NCBI GenBank assembly: GCA_007449985.2
Contig: VIIQ02000611.1
Coordinates: 62,001-126,000, forward strand
Source of the DNA: Desmodesmus armatus
Lineage: Eukaryota; Chlorophyta; Chlorophyceae; Sphaeropleales; Scenedesmaceae
DNA: 64,000 nt
Direction: 5' to 3'
The notes beneath the pieces are model-generated. The model ran no database searches and was not told the DNA's origin. It worked only from the letters and a program-made list of their open reading frames with translations. Of this stretch, positions 33,301-44,043 are shown in pieces; position 1 is the stretch's first letter; every line of letters starts with the position of its first letter. The position numbers and the translations under genes were made by a program.

Positions 33301-35816
33301 GTCGACCTGCACGGCCAGCCAGCCACACTACTGACAGTCTGCATTGGCTGTTTCTTCTGACCATAGCAGTTGGATTGAGCGTCACTCTGTTGCTGCATTG
33401 TTTGCAATGGCACCTCCTTGTAGGCGCTTGCAATGCGTGTTGCTGCTGCAACCCACGAACCCCCCACCTCCACCCGCCAACGCAACAAAGTCACGACCAT
33501 ATGCTTTCACACACCTGGCATGCCTTCATCATCGCTGTCAGTCTCCCACTCATCATCATAGTACTCGTCATCGTCATCATCATCACCTGCACCCAACAAC
33601 ACCAGGGTTTGAGGTTGGGAAGATAGAGCTTCAGCAGCTGTACGGGCACCCAGGGGGATCAAGGTGCCAGCAACACCACACACAAAAATTGGACGGAAGC
33701 TGTAGCAGGTGGCAATCAAGGCAGGACAGCAGCTGCAGCAGCTGCAACAGCTGCAAGGTGATTCAGGAGACAGGAGCACAAGCAGCCGATGCTGGAGTAG
33801 CAAGCAGGCAGCCATGCAGCAGCTGCTGGTTTGCCCGGCTACAGGTTTCCTCGAGCTGCTGGCCCCAAACAAACACCGCCTGGCACACACCGCATCGAAT
33901 ACAAGTGGACCCACGCTGCTCATGCTCCCATGCCGCCAAGGGCACACATTTGCCCCCTCTGCCGCCAACTTCCATTCCAAGCATGTGCTTGCTTGGATGG
34001 AACTGTTGAAAACTCCTATCCCCTCCCCCCCACTCACACACTGCGCACCTGCATAGTACATGGTCGTGCGCGCCCCGCCTCTCCCGCCCATGAACACAAA
34101 CGGGCCCATGCTGCTCATGCCCATGCCGCCAAAGGGCATGCCACCACCCCGCCTGACAAAACCCACTTCAAGCAGGTGCTGACACAGGGCCTCAACTGCT
34201 GGAAGCTCCTCCGCCCAACCCATTCCCCACACTGCGCACCTGCATAGTACATGGTCGTGCGCGGCCCTCCTCTCCCACCCATGAACACAAATGGGCCCAT
34301 GCTGCTCATGCCCATGCCCATGCCACCAAAGGGCATGCCGCCACCGCGCCGACCGCCAAAGAGGCCAGACATCATGAAAACATGAGGGGGTCTATGCCCA
34401 TGTCGTCAAACAGCTCCGACATGTCCGCAAACAGGTCCTGCAGGAAACAGACAAGCAGACAGCCAGGGGCATCATGCAGCACTGTCAACGCAACGTCCAT
34501 GGACCCCGGCAGTCAAACTCACAAACATTATGGAAGCTGACCAAATGTGTTGTGACAGCTGCTGGGGCCATGCACGCAATGTCTTGTCGCGATGGCATTT
34601 GAATGGGCTAGCATGAAGCCAGCATACGCAAGGTCATGACGATGCTGCAGGCCTGAGTCCACAGACCCCTCCACAGTGGCCTAGATATAGCAGGCAACCC
34701 CCAAACACATGCACTGTGTCTACCCAACACACTGCAGTACATTGACAGCAAGACCTACATCTGGGTCAAGATCGTCAAGATCATCATCTGAGCCCTCTGA
34801 TGTGAGGCGGGCATCTGCAGGACAAAGAAGGGCCAGCACAGCACAAGATAAGCAGGGCCAGCACAGCATAATCGCAGCACAGTCAGCACAAGCATACCAT
34901 CTGAGTGCGCGGCAATCAACACAAGGTAGGGAGGGCATGTGTGCCGCAGCAAATTCAGTGCTGTGCGCAGCTGGTGCAAGGAAGTGGCTGCATGCTGAGG
35001 CTGCTGCAGGCTCTGCATGGGAAGCAGAACCCCTTGCCAGGTAGCAGCTGCAAGCAAACTGCTGCATGACGGTACCGCTGCAAAGGGGGCTGGCTGCAAG
35101 CTGACATGGCGTTGTTGGATTTGTCACAAATACGTGATGATGACTCCAACGCCTGCAGCTGCCTTCCTCAACTATACCCGCATGGTGCAGCTGCTGGGAC
35201 TGAACGAGCATGTGAGTTTGAATGCGTCCCAACTGTGTATTGTGCTGGCCACTGCGGATGCAACAGGCATGCAGTAGTGCCAAGGGAGACGGCTGCTCGA
35301 CAGATGAGCCCTCACATGCTGCATTGATCCTCTGGAACTTCTCTGTGGACTCCTGGCTGCTGCCGTTTTTGTCAGGGTGCCTGTTACAGGCAGTTGCAAA
35401 AGGCAGGCAGGCGGTGCAAGCTCAGGGCACAGCTGAAAGCGGCCAAGCAAGTTACGGGTGAAGTACGCGTGATAGTTGCGAGGGGCATCTGCTGAATGAC
35501 ACAGCATGGCCTACAGGCATGTGCCTCTGCTGTATGTGGTGCCAGCACATATCCAAGGGTGGAGGGTGGGGTCCCCAGAAACATGGTGGTATAGAGAGAC
35601 AAGAAGCTTCAGGCGGCTTCCAAGCTTACCATTTGAGTGCCAGGCGCCTAAAAGCCTGCTTGATGACGGTCTCGTCCTCGGTGCTCTGTGGCATGGAAAG
35701 GGAGCGGGTCAGCCAGGTCCACTGGGGTGCAACAGCAGCACAACGCCGTGCCAGCAGCAGCCAGTGCTCACCTCAATCTCTAGAACCTCAAATGCCTCCT
35801 CACGTGTGATCTTCAT
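27383..35816 (-). CDS. J-domain (DnaJ-like) protein with fibronectin III domain and Q/A/Y-rich tail
   Basis: Fourteen exons placed, from ATG at 35814-35816 to TAG at 27383-27385, about 1194 aa after three one-base corrections, with all splice phases consistent. J domain: MKITREEAFEVLEIE (35772-35816), TVIKQAFRRLALKW (35630-35685), then HPDKNGSS...KFQRINAAY (35316-35380), with the HPD motif that stimulates Hsp70. Then an acidic stretch (34759-34814), a Gly/Met-rich exon (34240-34437), a second acidic exon (33515-33586), an RGG/HG-rich exon (33071-33224), a Lys/Glu helix (32646-32700), FN3 (32197-32379 and 31426-31681: RPVMTGRTDNSITI, LLYQLDY, GLLPGTKYSFR), Ala-rich exons, and a last exon with QQY repeats shared with the right-arm copy. 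Likely a cytosolic or nuclear Hsp70 co-chaperone; client unknown. Frame breaks lie at about 34377 (A run), 27947 and 27655 (C runs). Confidence 0.75.
33880..34190 (-). repeat. Two truncated copies of the Gly/Met-rich exon of the J-protein gene
   Basis: Downstream of exon 34240-34437 (coding sense), its 3' part encoding RRGGGMPFGGMGM...TTMYYAG plus donor recurs at about 34045-34165. A more decayed, shorter copy lies near 33885-33960 (ACGCTGCTCATG.CCCATGCCGCCAA). This is the donor-side form of the exon-edge duplication seen in the helicase gene. Confidence 0.75.
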
Positions 35817-36444
35817 GGCTGAATAGCTATCTCAGGGGCCCTAGCAAAGAACGTTCTGCGTGTGATCTGGTTCAAAGCCAAGGCATGATGTTGACGAAGG
35901 CACGACCTTTGCCGGGCGCCCAAATGTTTTGGTTGGAGCACACCAGCGCTAACCTGATTCGTTTAGTTGCGTAGTGTGTCTTCGTGCTGAAACCCAGGCA
36001 CAGTCAACCGCAAAGGGAGGACAGTGAGCCTTCACCCGGCAAAAACACAAACAAAGCCAACACAGCTTCTACTTCAACATGTCCTACAGAGTCAAGGGGG
36101 GCTCCACGGACCTATATTTTTATTTCTTTCTTTAGATCATGATCCACAAGTTGCCCAGTGATGCTCTGCAAAAGCACGAGGGAATTGGCTGAGAAACTGC
36201 AGTAGTGAAGTACCTGCTGTACCGCTACATGATCAGCAGCGGAACCGTTCCAATCCAATTGGAGAGAGGCGTTGGCAGAGGTGTGGTCCAGGGCAATGCC
36301 AACATGCAGGCTGTAGCGCACAGTGCACATTCTTGCCTCAGCAGTACTTCATGCACATATTCCAAATCAAAAACGTACGTGCAGAGGGCTGTCACCAGCA
36401 CAAACTGAGCCTGTTCCTGTCCTGATGTCATGTGCTGACAGGTA
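35817..36444. other. Intergenic region upstream of the J-protein gene
   Basis: Presumed promoter of the - strand J-protein gene on its left side. No long ORF, TATA box or other motif that I can defend. It ends where a HEATR6 exon fragment begins. Confidence 0.5.
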
Positions 36445-36860
36445 TGCCCAGTCCGCAGTTGTCACATGACCGTGCATTCACCAGGCAGCAGAGGCACACT
36501 CTGCCAGGATGTGGTCCCGAACGCACGCAAGGGACCCCGGTCCGAGCTGGCCCTCTGCGCACAGCTTGCTGAGTAACAGCAACGGCAGCAAGCGCTGGCA
36601 GAGATGTTGCAAGCAAGTGTACGCTGCTGCCAAGCCGTGACAGCAGCCTCCGCAACTGCAGGCCTGCAGGGGCCTCAGACACCACAGCGAGCACCGACCA
36701 AGCACTCCTGCTGGCCCCTCCCCCACTTTCCATCACAGCACCTACAGTACCAACAGCAGCGGCAGCAGCAGCAGCAACTGCAGCCATTGCAGGGCCTGCC
36801 ATCGCTGGCAGCCACTGCTCTGTGCAGCTGCTTGCAGCAGTGGGTATCCACTACTGCTGC
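36445..36860 (+). pseudogene. Acceptor-side fragment of the HEATR6-like exon
   Basis: Collinear with 44347-44765: acceptor region, GCAGTTG.CACA, CTGCCAAGC.GT, CAGACCCCACAGCGAG-like block, (CAG)n, and CTCTGTGCAGCTGCTTG. It includes the 3' splice site and first ~400 bases of the large HEATR6 exon, then diverges. With several indels and no downstream exon it cannot be functional. It lies directly beside the right arm, about 7.5 kb upstream of the parent exon and in the same orientation. Confidence 0.75.
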
Positions 36861-36914
36861 TTCCATGGCGCTATGCCAGCAGTCCTGCACCCTGCATTCA
36901 TCAGGGGTTGGGGC

Positions 36915-37794
36915 GCTGTCCGGGACCTACGGTGGGACCAGTCGGGTTTGGCCATCTGGGGCTAAAAGGGTCAGTCAGGCAGCACTGCACCCCCATCAGC
37001 ACCTGTTGCTGCACCAGCTGCACCAGCTGCAGCACCTGCTGCTGCACCAGCGGCTGCGCCTGTTGCTGCACCAGCGGCTGGGCCCGTTACGGCCCCCACT
37101 GCCGCACCCCCAGCAGCCAGCGCTGCCCCAAAGCAGTGGCTATGTGGAGGGCACATTCAAACGAAGACCCCCAGACGCCGCAGCAGCAGCAGCAGCAGCA
37201 CGCAGGCCATGCAGCAGGCGCAGCACCAGTGGCTTCCATGCCACCACCAGCAGCAGTGCCAGCAGCAGCTGGGCCGTACTCCCAGCAGCAGCCAGCAGCA
37301 GCAGCTGTGAGCAGCGCACCAGCAGCATACCAGCCTGGCTACGGGGGCCAGGGAGGGCCTGCGGGCGCGTACAGCCAGGCACAGGCGCAACAGCAGCACA
37401 GATGGAGCAATATGAGCAGCATCACCAGCAGCAGTACGCGCAGTGCCATCAGCACTACCAGCAGCAGTACCACCAGTACGCGCAGTACAACCTGGCAGCA
37501 GTTCAGCAGTACCACGCACAGGCGGGCGGGTACGCACCGCAGGCAGGGGCCTCAGGGTACCCGCAACAGTCCCTAGCACCGCAGCAGTACCACCCGGCAC
37601 AGCAGCAGTACCACCACCACCAGCAGCAGCAACAGCCAGGCGGGTTTGGTGCAGCCGCTGGCGGCTACATGCCTCAGCAGCAGTACCAGCAGATGGCTCC
37701 AGCAGGGCAGCAGCAGTCTGGGGCAGCACCCCAGCCAGGGGTGGCAGGCCAGTACCAGCCGCAACGTGGTGGGGCAGGGGCTGCTGCAGGCTAG
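36915..37794 (+). pseudogene. 3' fragment of the J-protein gene (C-terminal tail only)
   Basis: Encodes the same tail as the last exon of the - strand J-protein gene (STAPPSAPVAAP, SMPPPAAVPAAAGPYSQQQP, YQPGYGGQGGPAG, QQY repeats, PGVAGQYQPQRGG, stop TAG near 37792). It lacks all upstream exons and has at least two frame shifts (near 37155 and 37400). It keeps the open frame at the two C-run positions where the left copy is one base short, so the pair shows the ancestral frame. Confidence 0.8.
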
Positions 37795-39117
37795 GAAGGG
37801 ACATGGGTAATGCAGCAGTGGGTGAAGCAGCAATGGCGGGTGAATGTTAGCGGTGCGGAGTGTGTTTGCTGTTGGGGGTGCTGAGTGTGTTTGCTGTTGA
37901 ACCTGTGGCATGTGTCACACGGTGCTTCGTAAGCGGAAGGTTGATGTTTCGCTGTGGAAGTCGGCTGCTCTTCAATCTGTGTTGCGCAGCCGAGGGATGC
38001 ACCGCCCCCTGCAAGCCCTGAGTGGGGTGGCATGCGTCAGTCGGTGCTACACAGTGTCGCACACAGTATACTGCTACGTAGCCGGGGGTGTGCTCAGCAC
38101 TGGCAGTGCGCACTTGCTGTATGACTGTTGGCATGTGCGCTGTATGGGGCATGCTGTGTCTGCCAACAAACTCTGACTATTGCAAATCGAGGTAGCCCAG
38201 GGTGATCACCGTCCCGGCCCCTGCAGGTCCTCAAGAGCCTGGGGCCAGCAATTTTGTAATTTTGATCAGCACTGCATGCAGCATGCTGGCATGGCAGGTT
38301 TCCATACCTAGGCTAGCTGTGCCATTCACTGCTAGACAACATATCCCCTCTGGCAGCCTCAAGCCTTGAAGTTCAAGGTGTGGCTTCAGTAAGTCATTCC
38401 ATGATAACGCCAGCAGCTCAGTGTGCAGGCACAGTAAGTGCAAACAGTACAGTGCAACCAGCACAGTACAGCAGATGCTGTACTGTAGCGTGGTACAGAC
38501 AGTACAGTCAGCAGTTTCCTGACTTCAAAACACGCAACAGGTCTTCGAGCATGCAGTCACACACAATAAAAAATGTGTGCACTCAAAGACAAGTGAACCT
38601 TGCACAAACTGAACACAGCCTAGGCAGGCTGTCTTGCTGTCCTACTATCATAGTAATGATTACTATTACTAATACTATCTGCTTGGTCGCGACGGCATTG
38701 CACAGAACTAAGTGCGTATGACCTTCTGCCCAGGCGCAGATGATAAATACACCCTCTTTTTCTGCAAAGCATATGCCGAAAGCAACGGAGGGGTGATGTC
38801 ATAAACACAGCCATTACATGTCACATTGCTGAGCAGGCCACCCACAACTGACCATTTAGATCACGAAGAAGCCTTACCGCAACAGTATGCTCTGTCGCAA
38901 TCGTTCGTTGCGTGGCACTGCATCCCCGTACCTTAATGTTTGACTTCTTGTTGAAGCTCTTTGTGGTCGCGACAGACTCAAAAGCGCTGAGCATATGAAT
39001 TGGTGCAAAAAGTCTATCTCAGCTCAGCCCTCGAGGGATTGGGCTGCATCCAAATCAACCACCTTCCAGCTGGACAGCTCTCAGTGCCCCCCGTTCGTTG
39101 TGATCAGACAAACTCCA
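37795..39117. other. Right arm between J-protein fragment and disintegrin-like gene
   Basis: Counterpart of 21500-21820 plus 26448-27380 on the left. It includes the intact site where the left arm carries the retroelement (about 38790-38815). No gene recognised. A codon run open from 38995 joins the ORF of the next gene, but the left copy does not share that start. Confidence 0.6.
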
Positions 39118-42100
39118 ATGCGGTCTTACTTCAGGCCTCAGCGACAGCTCGGCTTGGTGCTCTTGGTGCTTGCCTGCTGCTGCTGTCTGGGGCGCTCCAC
39201 AAGCAGCACTCCCGACAGCGACGTCGACTGTGATGCTTTGAACACCTACTTCTTTTCTGTGAACAAGCCTGCAGTGTCCCTTGCTGGCGCTGGACGGAGC
39301 GGGACGACAAGGGTCAAAGTGCAGCTGCATTTTGGCCAAGTCTCCAGCTCCATGCCCGTCGTTACAGCTGGCAAAGACGGATTAACGCACAACGTTGTCC
39401 ATACCTGGCGGTTCTTGGAGGTGAGGAACCATAACAGCCTGATGTCAGCTGCAGCTGTACAGTTGAAGGCAACGAATTGATCGCAATTGCTCTCACCGGC
39501 TCAACGAGCAGCCTTTGGTTGCACCGCATGCGTTCGGTGTGTATGCTCTTGGGGGTGCAATGTGTGATTTCCCGTATGGGAATGCATTCCCCTCCGAGGG
39601 CGTCGGACGCAAAATTCTGTCTAAAGCCTGTCAATGTGTCTCCATGGCTTGACTGCTCCCTGCAGCACTATGCTCTTCAAAGCAGGGCTGTGAACGCCCT
39701 CAACGACAAGGCAACTGGACTGCCTCGGAGGTTCCCTATTCCTGCCAACTCCATCAAGGCAGCATCCGCCCTGCAGCCCAACACAGCAGCAGCAACTGCA
39801 ACATCACGCCACCTGCTGAATGCACGCAACAGCCCTAAGCTGCCCACCCACACAGCGCCCCCAAACGCCCTCCTCCTCTCCACCGGTTCCCCAGTGGGTG
39901 CTGTGGCCGACATTATGGACGTGGAGATGCTGCCAAGCACCGACAACAACGAGCCAACCATTTCCCTGACCCTCGACGTGGTGCACAAGCCTGACACCAT
40001 CAGCGAGCTGAAGCAGCACCCCAAACAGACCCTGGACAGCCACGCGCACTACCACTTCTACACACCTCCTGGTGTGACCGTGGACGCTGCCAAGTTCCTG
40101 GCCCTGCTGGAGACCTCTGCAGGAAGCCCTGCAGGTGGGTAGACGCTGCACTGAAATAAATTAGGGCGCTATGTCTGTCTGACAGGTCAGGCAGTTCAAC
40201 TGTGAGTTATCAGTGGGCTGGCCCAGCAGCCAGGAATACAGCTGTGTGTGCACATTGTTGTCTAGGTCGCTTCCCATTGGTGTGCTGAGGGTAGCACCTG
40301 CCACCGTCGAGGCAGCTGGTGGCATCTACCTGTCACACAGTCGTACCGTACACAAGGCAAGGAGTTCTTGGCATGTTACGACAAGCATGTCTGACTCACC
40401 CCTGCACTGTGCCACGCCGTTCCTCCTTTTTGCACCTTGCAGATCTCCATATGTTCGTCAAAGGGGTGGGTTGCTGTTGCGGCCTCCTTCGCGGTTGATG
40501 CCGCACTGCCTCATCAGACCCGGTCTTTGGTGTTGTTTGTTAGTGTTCAGCCGCTGGGCCTTGACAGACGACATAATGTGGTGATGCTGCCGTTGCTACA
40601 TACAGTGTGTGATGCTGCCATTGCTACATACACAGCATACGTAGTCTGGCAGTTTTCACCTGGCAGCCCAAGTCATAAACCAATGCACAGCGTTGCCAGG
40701 CTCCCAAAGCGCTTGCAAGTGTTGTTGCTGACTGCGGACTGCTGCTGCTGTTGCCACGCTGCTCTTGCGCCGTGTTCTGTCCTCTACCCCGCTTGTTTGC
40801 AGTGTGGTGGTGATTTGACGTGAGTCCCTCGACATTGCTAGCCATGGGCTGTGACCTGAATGTCTTCACTGTCTTGCGGTCAGCCAGGTGTCGCTGGTCC
40901 TGTCTAGGTCTGCCAAGCGCTAGCTATCCAGCAATCTCAACCAAACTTTGGCTGGTAGACTGACCTCGTGTCTGGTGGTTCCATTGTCTGCAGGCTGTGC
41001 AGGAACAGCACTAATGACGGCGAGTGCATCCCTGCCGTTGAGGGCTCACCGTGCTTGTAAGTTGGCCCAAATTTTGAACACGTGATGTTGTGCGCAAGCA
41101 CCACTGCGCATACTATACTGGCAGCCTTATGACCAGGGCAGGGGAGCATGAATCAACCCGGTCTGGTGCACTGCTCAGTGGGCCTCTGTCAGTGCCACGC
41201 AAGAGTTGCACGTGCCTGCCTGCTGTGCAGCCTGGAGGGAGCTCCCACGCTGCAGGTGGCGCACCTACCTGCTATCAGCCTAGTGCATCACAGAGTCACG
41301 GGTACCACCAGCACACGTAGCACTAGCCACTCAGCGGCAGGTGTTCATTGTGTACTGCCTGACCATCCCTGTTGCAGTCAACACTGCACCTGCATGCTGA
41401 CGCAGCAAGACTGTGTTGCTGATGTGCTTGCAGGAACGCTTCGTGCTCCGACGGTTTGGGCGAATGCGACGGTGTTGGCTACAACTTCGATCCGCCACAG
41501 GCAGGGTTTTCAACAACATACTGCCCGTGCCCATCAGCCAGCGCAACATGTGAATCCGGCAAGGTCTGCAGGTAAGGCTGCAATACTGCACATCCACGGG
41601 TGGACTTGAACAGGTCATGCTTGCACGCATGTCCTGTTCTGCCAGGCCGAGGCAGCCCACAGTGTTGAGCAGACACTGCCAATGAAACAGTGTCCATTGC
41701 CATGATGGTCAGTGGCCGACCTGTGAAAGTCTCCACACCATGCACCCCATCATGTTTCACACTGAAAAGGTCTCCTGCCACAGTGTTCATGTTCATCCGC
41801 AACAGCAATGTATTCATGTTCATGTGCAAGAGCAGTGTACTCATCACTGCTGTGTGCTGCTGGCTGCAGGCCCGCTGTCGGTCACTGTGACATCGCTGAG
41901 GAGTGCGTCGATGGAGTGTGCCCTGCCGACACCTTCAAGCTCAACGGAGCCAGGTGCCCTTGGTAAGCAGCTTGTGGCTTGCTGCAGGCTTTGCATCCTG
42001 AATTTTCCCTGTTCTCGGTAGCGCCTTCATGCGCCTGTCTGCAACAGCTAAACCCTCAGCGGTTCTTTCTTTGGCTTACCTAGGATTTCAGTGGTTCACT

Positions 42101-42685
42101 GTCAGGAGCTGAAACTTAGCCTTGGCTTAGGCTAAGCGCTGAGCTGCAGCCATACTCATACTCATGAGGCATTGGTTTCAAAGCAAGATTGTCTACTGCT
42201 GCACACCATAGCAGCCGCTGCAGCAGCAAGCTCTTATTGTGCCAGCAGTCAGTTCCATTGCTGCCTGTAGGGATGCCAGTTGCACTTTACATGTTATTGC
42301 TTCTACTGCTCTTCAAAATGCTCACCACACTGAATGCATTCCGCACGCCGTGCCTGTTGCTGCACCCCGTCACTCCCTCAGGTACCCCAAGCATCACGAG
42401 AGGTATGGCCCCTACAGCGCCGACCTCAGCAGCGTCCGCGCCATGAAGGTCAGCGCTGAAGAGGCTGCCGCCCGGCTGAGCAGCTCCCCTGCCTACGAAT
42501 ACCTCAGGGAGTGGCCAAGCTGCGAAGGCACCTGCTACAAGGGCATGTGTGCCCTGCGGTGGGACCACTCTGCCTGCTGCGGCATCCACAGGGGGACCCA
42601 CTACGATGTTGACGTTGAGGGGGAGCAGGCCACAACACAGCGTGAAGGCCACTGGGAGGGACCTGAATGGTACTGCTGGGACTAG
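39118..42685 (+). CDS. Secreted Cys-rich protein with disintegrin-like module (right copy)
   Basis: Paralogue of the left-arm gene. Exon 1 (39118-39420) has a signal peptide (LGLVLLVLACCCCLGRS) and ends at GAG/GTGAGG. Exon 2 is 39666-40134 (phase 0). Later exons: about 40997-41053 (NSTNDGECIPAVEGSPC), about 41512-41570 (PCPSASATCESGKVC), 41870-41962 (PAVGHCDIAEECVDGVC, PADTFKLNGARCPW) and 42382-42685 (YPKHHERYGPYSADLSS, REWPSCEGTCYKGMC, CWD, TAG). The CESGKVCR-PAVGHCDIAEEC join is in phase and closely follows ADAM disintegrin domains. Exons between 40135 and 40990 are unresolved and no HExxH zinc site was found. The exon 1 start ATG differs from the left copy. Reading through the first intron would hit a stop, but splicing as proposed keeps both copies open. 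Confidence 0.62.
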
Positions 42686-43340
42686 TCATGTCCCAGGCAG
42701 CCAGATGGTTTGCTTGGCAGCATACACAGCGGTGAACGCTGCCGTGCACAGCTATGTCAACATTGCAGGCAATTTGGGAGGCATAGACTGTTCTGGCCTG
42801 CATGAACCACCCAGAAGGATCTTTGAGCAAGTGATGTTGTGAGGCTCGTGCGGATTGCATGATAGCAAGGGTAGTATTCAACCGTGGTAATTGTATCAGC
42901 AGTCTCAGTTAGCAGAAGTCAGTGGTAGGAGGAGCAGTTGGAGCAGTAGATCAACTGCATCCGCATGTCAGGGTCGCCACCCTTCAGGGCATGATCGAGC
43001 TCATGAGTGTTTGCTGTGGCAGGGTTTTGCAACAGAACCCTTCTGAGTGCCTAATGTTCAGGAGGTTCACGCTTGCAGACCCCGTGGTTGGCTGAAGGGT
43101 GTGCGCAAAATGCCACCTGTGCATCCTTACGTCAAGGAAGGGGGCATGTCCATTTGCATGCAGTGAGAAGAAGCTGTCCAGGTGTTGTCTATCGGTCGGC
43201 TTGCTTTCGCATCTGGCTGTGACGTTTTCAGTGGCGGTCTGTGTTTGTGGTTGTGGTGTGGCATGTCTGGCACCCAGGTTGGATGCGCGCATGTAACTCA
43301 GCTAGACCAGGCCGATGTCCAGCAGAAGTTTAGTGAGTAC

Positions 43341-44043
43341 AACTCATGCAACTCATGCAAAGTTCTGGCTCAGACCATCCGATGATCGGTGGTGTTGGTT
43401 GGCTATTGACAACGTCCAGACCAGACAATCTTGCTACCTCCCCGGTTCCGGGCACTGTCTCACAGACCAGACAAGAGTTGATGGCACAGGGTTGTTCTCT
43501 TCTTGCAGCACTCCCCACCAATATGCATGGCCAGAATTGATCTCTTTTTCTGACATGTACGATGCATCAGGGCATTGTTTCATGTTACAACAGGACACAT
43601 CACATGCTGCACCACAGCTGACCACTGTTTAAATGCAACCTGCGATGACCCATCGACAAATTTACATCAGCAATCACAGTCTGTTGTTTAGCTTGTTGAT
43701 TGGCAAAAGTTTGTGGGATCAAGGCACTGACGGACAGCTGCGACAGTGCTGTGATCAAGTCAAGATCCTATCTGTTCTTCGATCCCGTCTGCCGCAAAAC
43801 TGCTAGTGTCTGACTAGGTATCATTCAACTCATATGGTTTGGCAGCGATCATCGCGTGCCGAGCCACTGCCCTCCAGCTGGCGGGAAGCTGTGGGGGTAC
43901 TCAAGGTTGGCAGCAACCCCTTTGGGCCTTGCCGTCTTCCATGGCTCAAGCTGCACCTGCAGCGAACTACTGACGCTTATGTTGCTTTTTTCAAGACTTT
44001 GGACGTCCCATCAACAGCCTGCTGCTGCTTGCTCTGTTTGCAG
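43341..44043. other. Region between right arm and HEATR6-like gene
   Basis: No long ORF or known repeat. An open frame from 43834 to 44043 runs into the first recognised HEATR6 exon and may hold the unidentified 5' exon or UTR, but its sequence shows no HEATR6 similarity. Confidence 0.5.

Larger units (their letters stand above)
36915..43340 (+). repeat. Right arm of the large inverted duplication
   Basis: Read on the + strand it repeats the order of the left arm read on the - strand, without the DIRS-like insertion. The inner end lies within the copy of the J-protein last exon. The outer end lies in the dispersed repeat, shared to about 43330 (GTAACTCAGCTAGACCAGGCC against the 16260-16300 complement). 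Confidence 0.88.

Noticed and set aside
36604..37794. A 396-codon + strand gene
   Set aside because: It is a chance fusion of the HEATR6 exon fragment and the J-protein tail fragment in different original frames.
39118..39480. Right disintegrin copy as a pseudogene because exon 1 reads into a stop
   Set aside because: A GTGAGG donor at 39421 and CTGCAG acceptor before 39666 join in phase 0 in both copies, so the stop is intronic.
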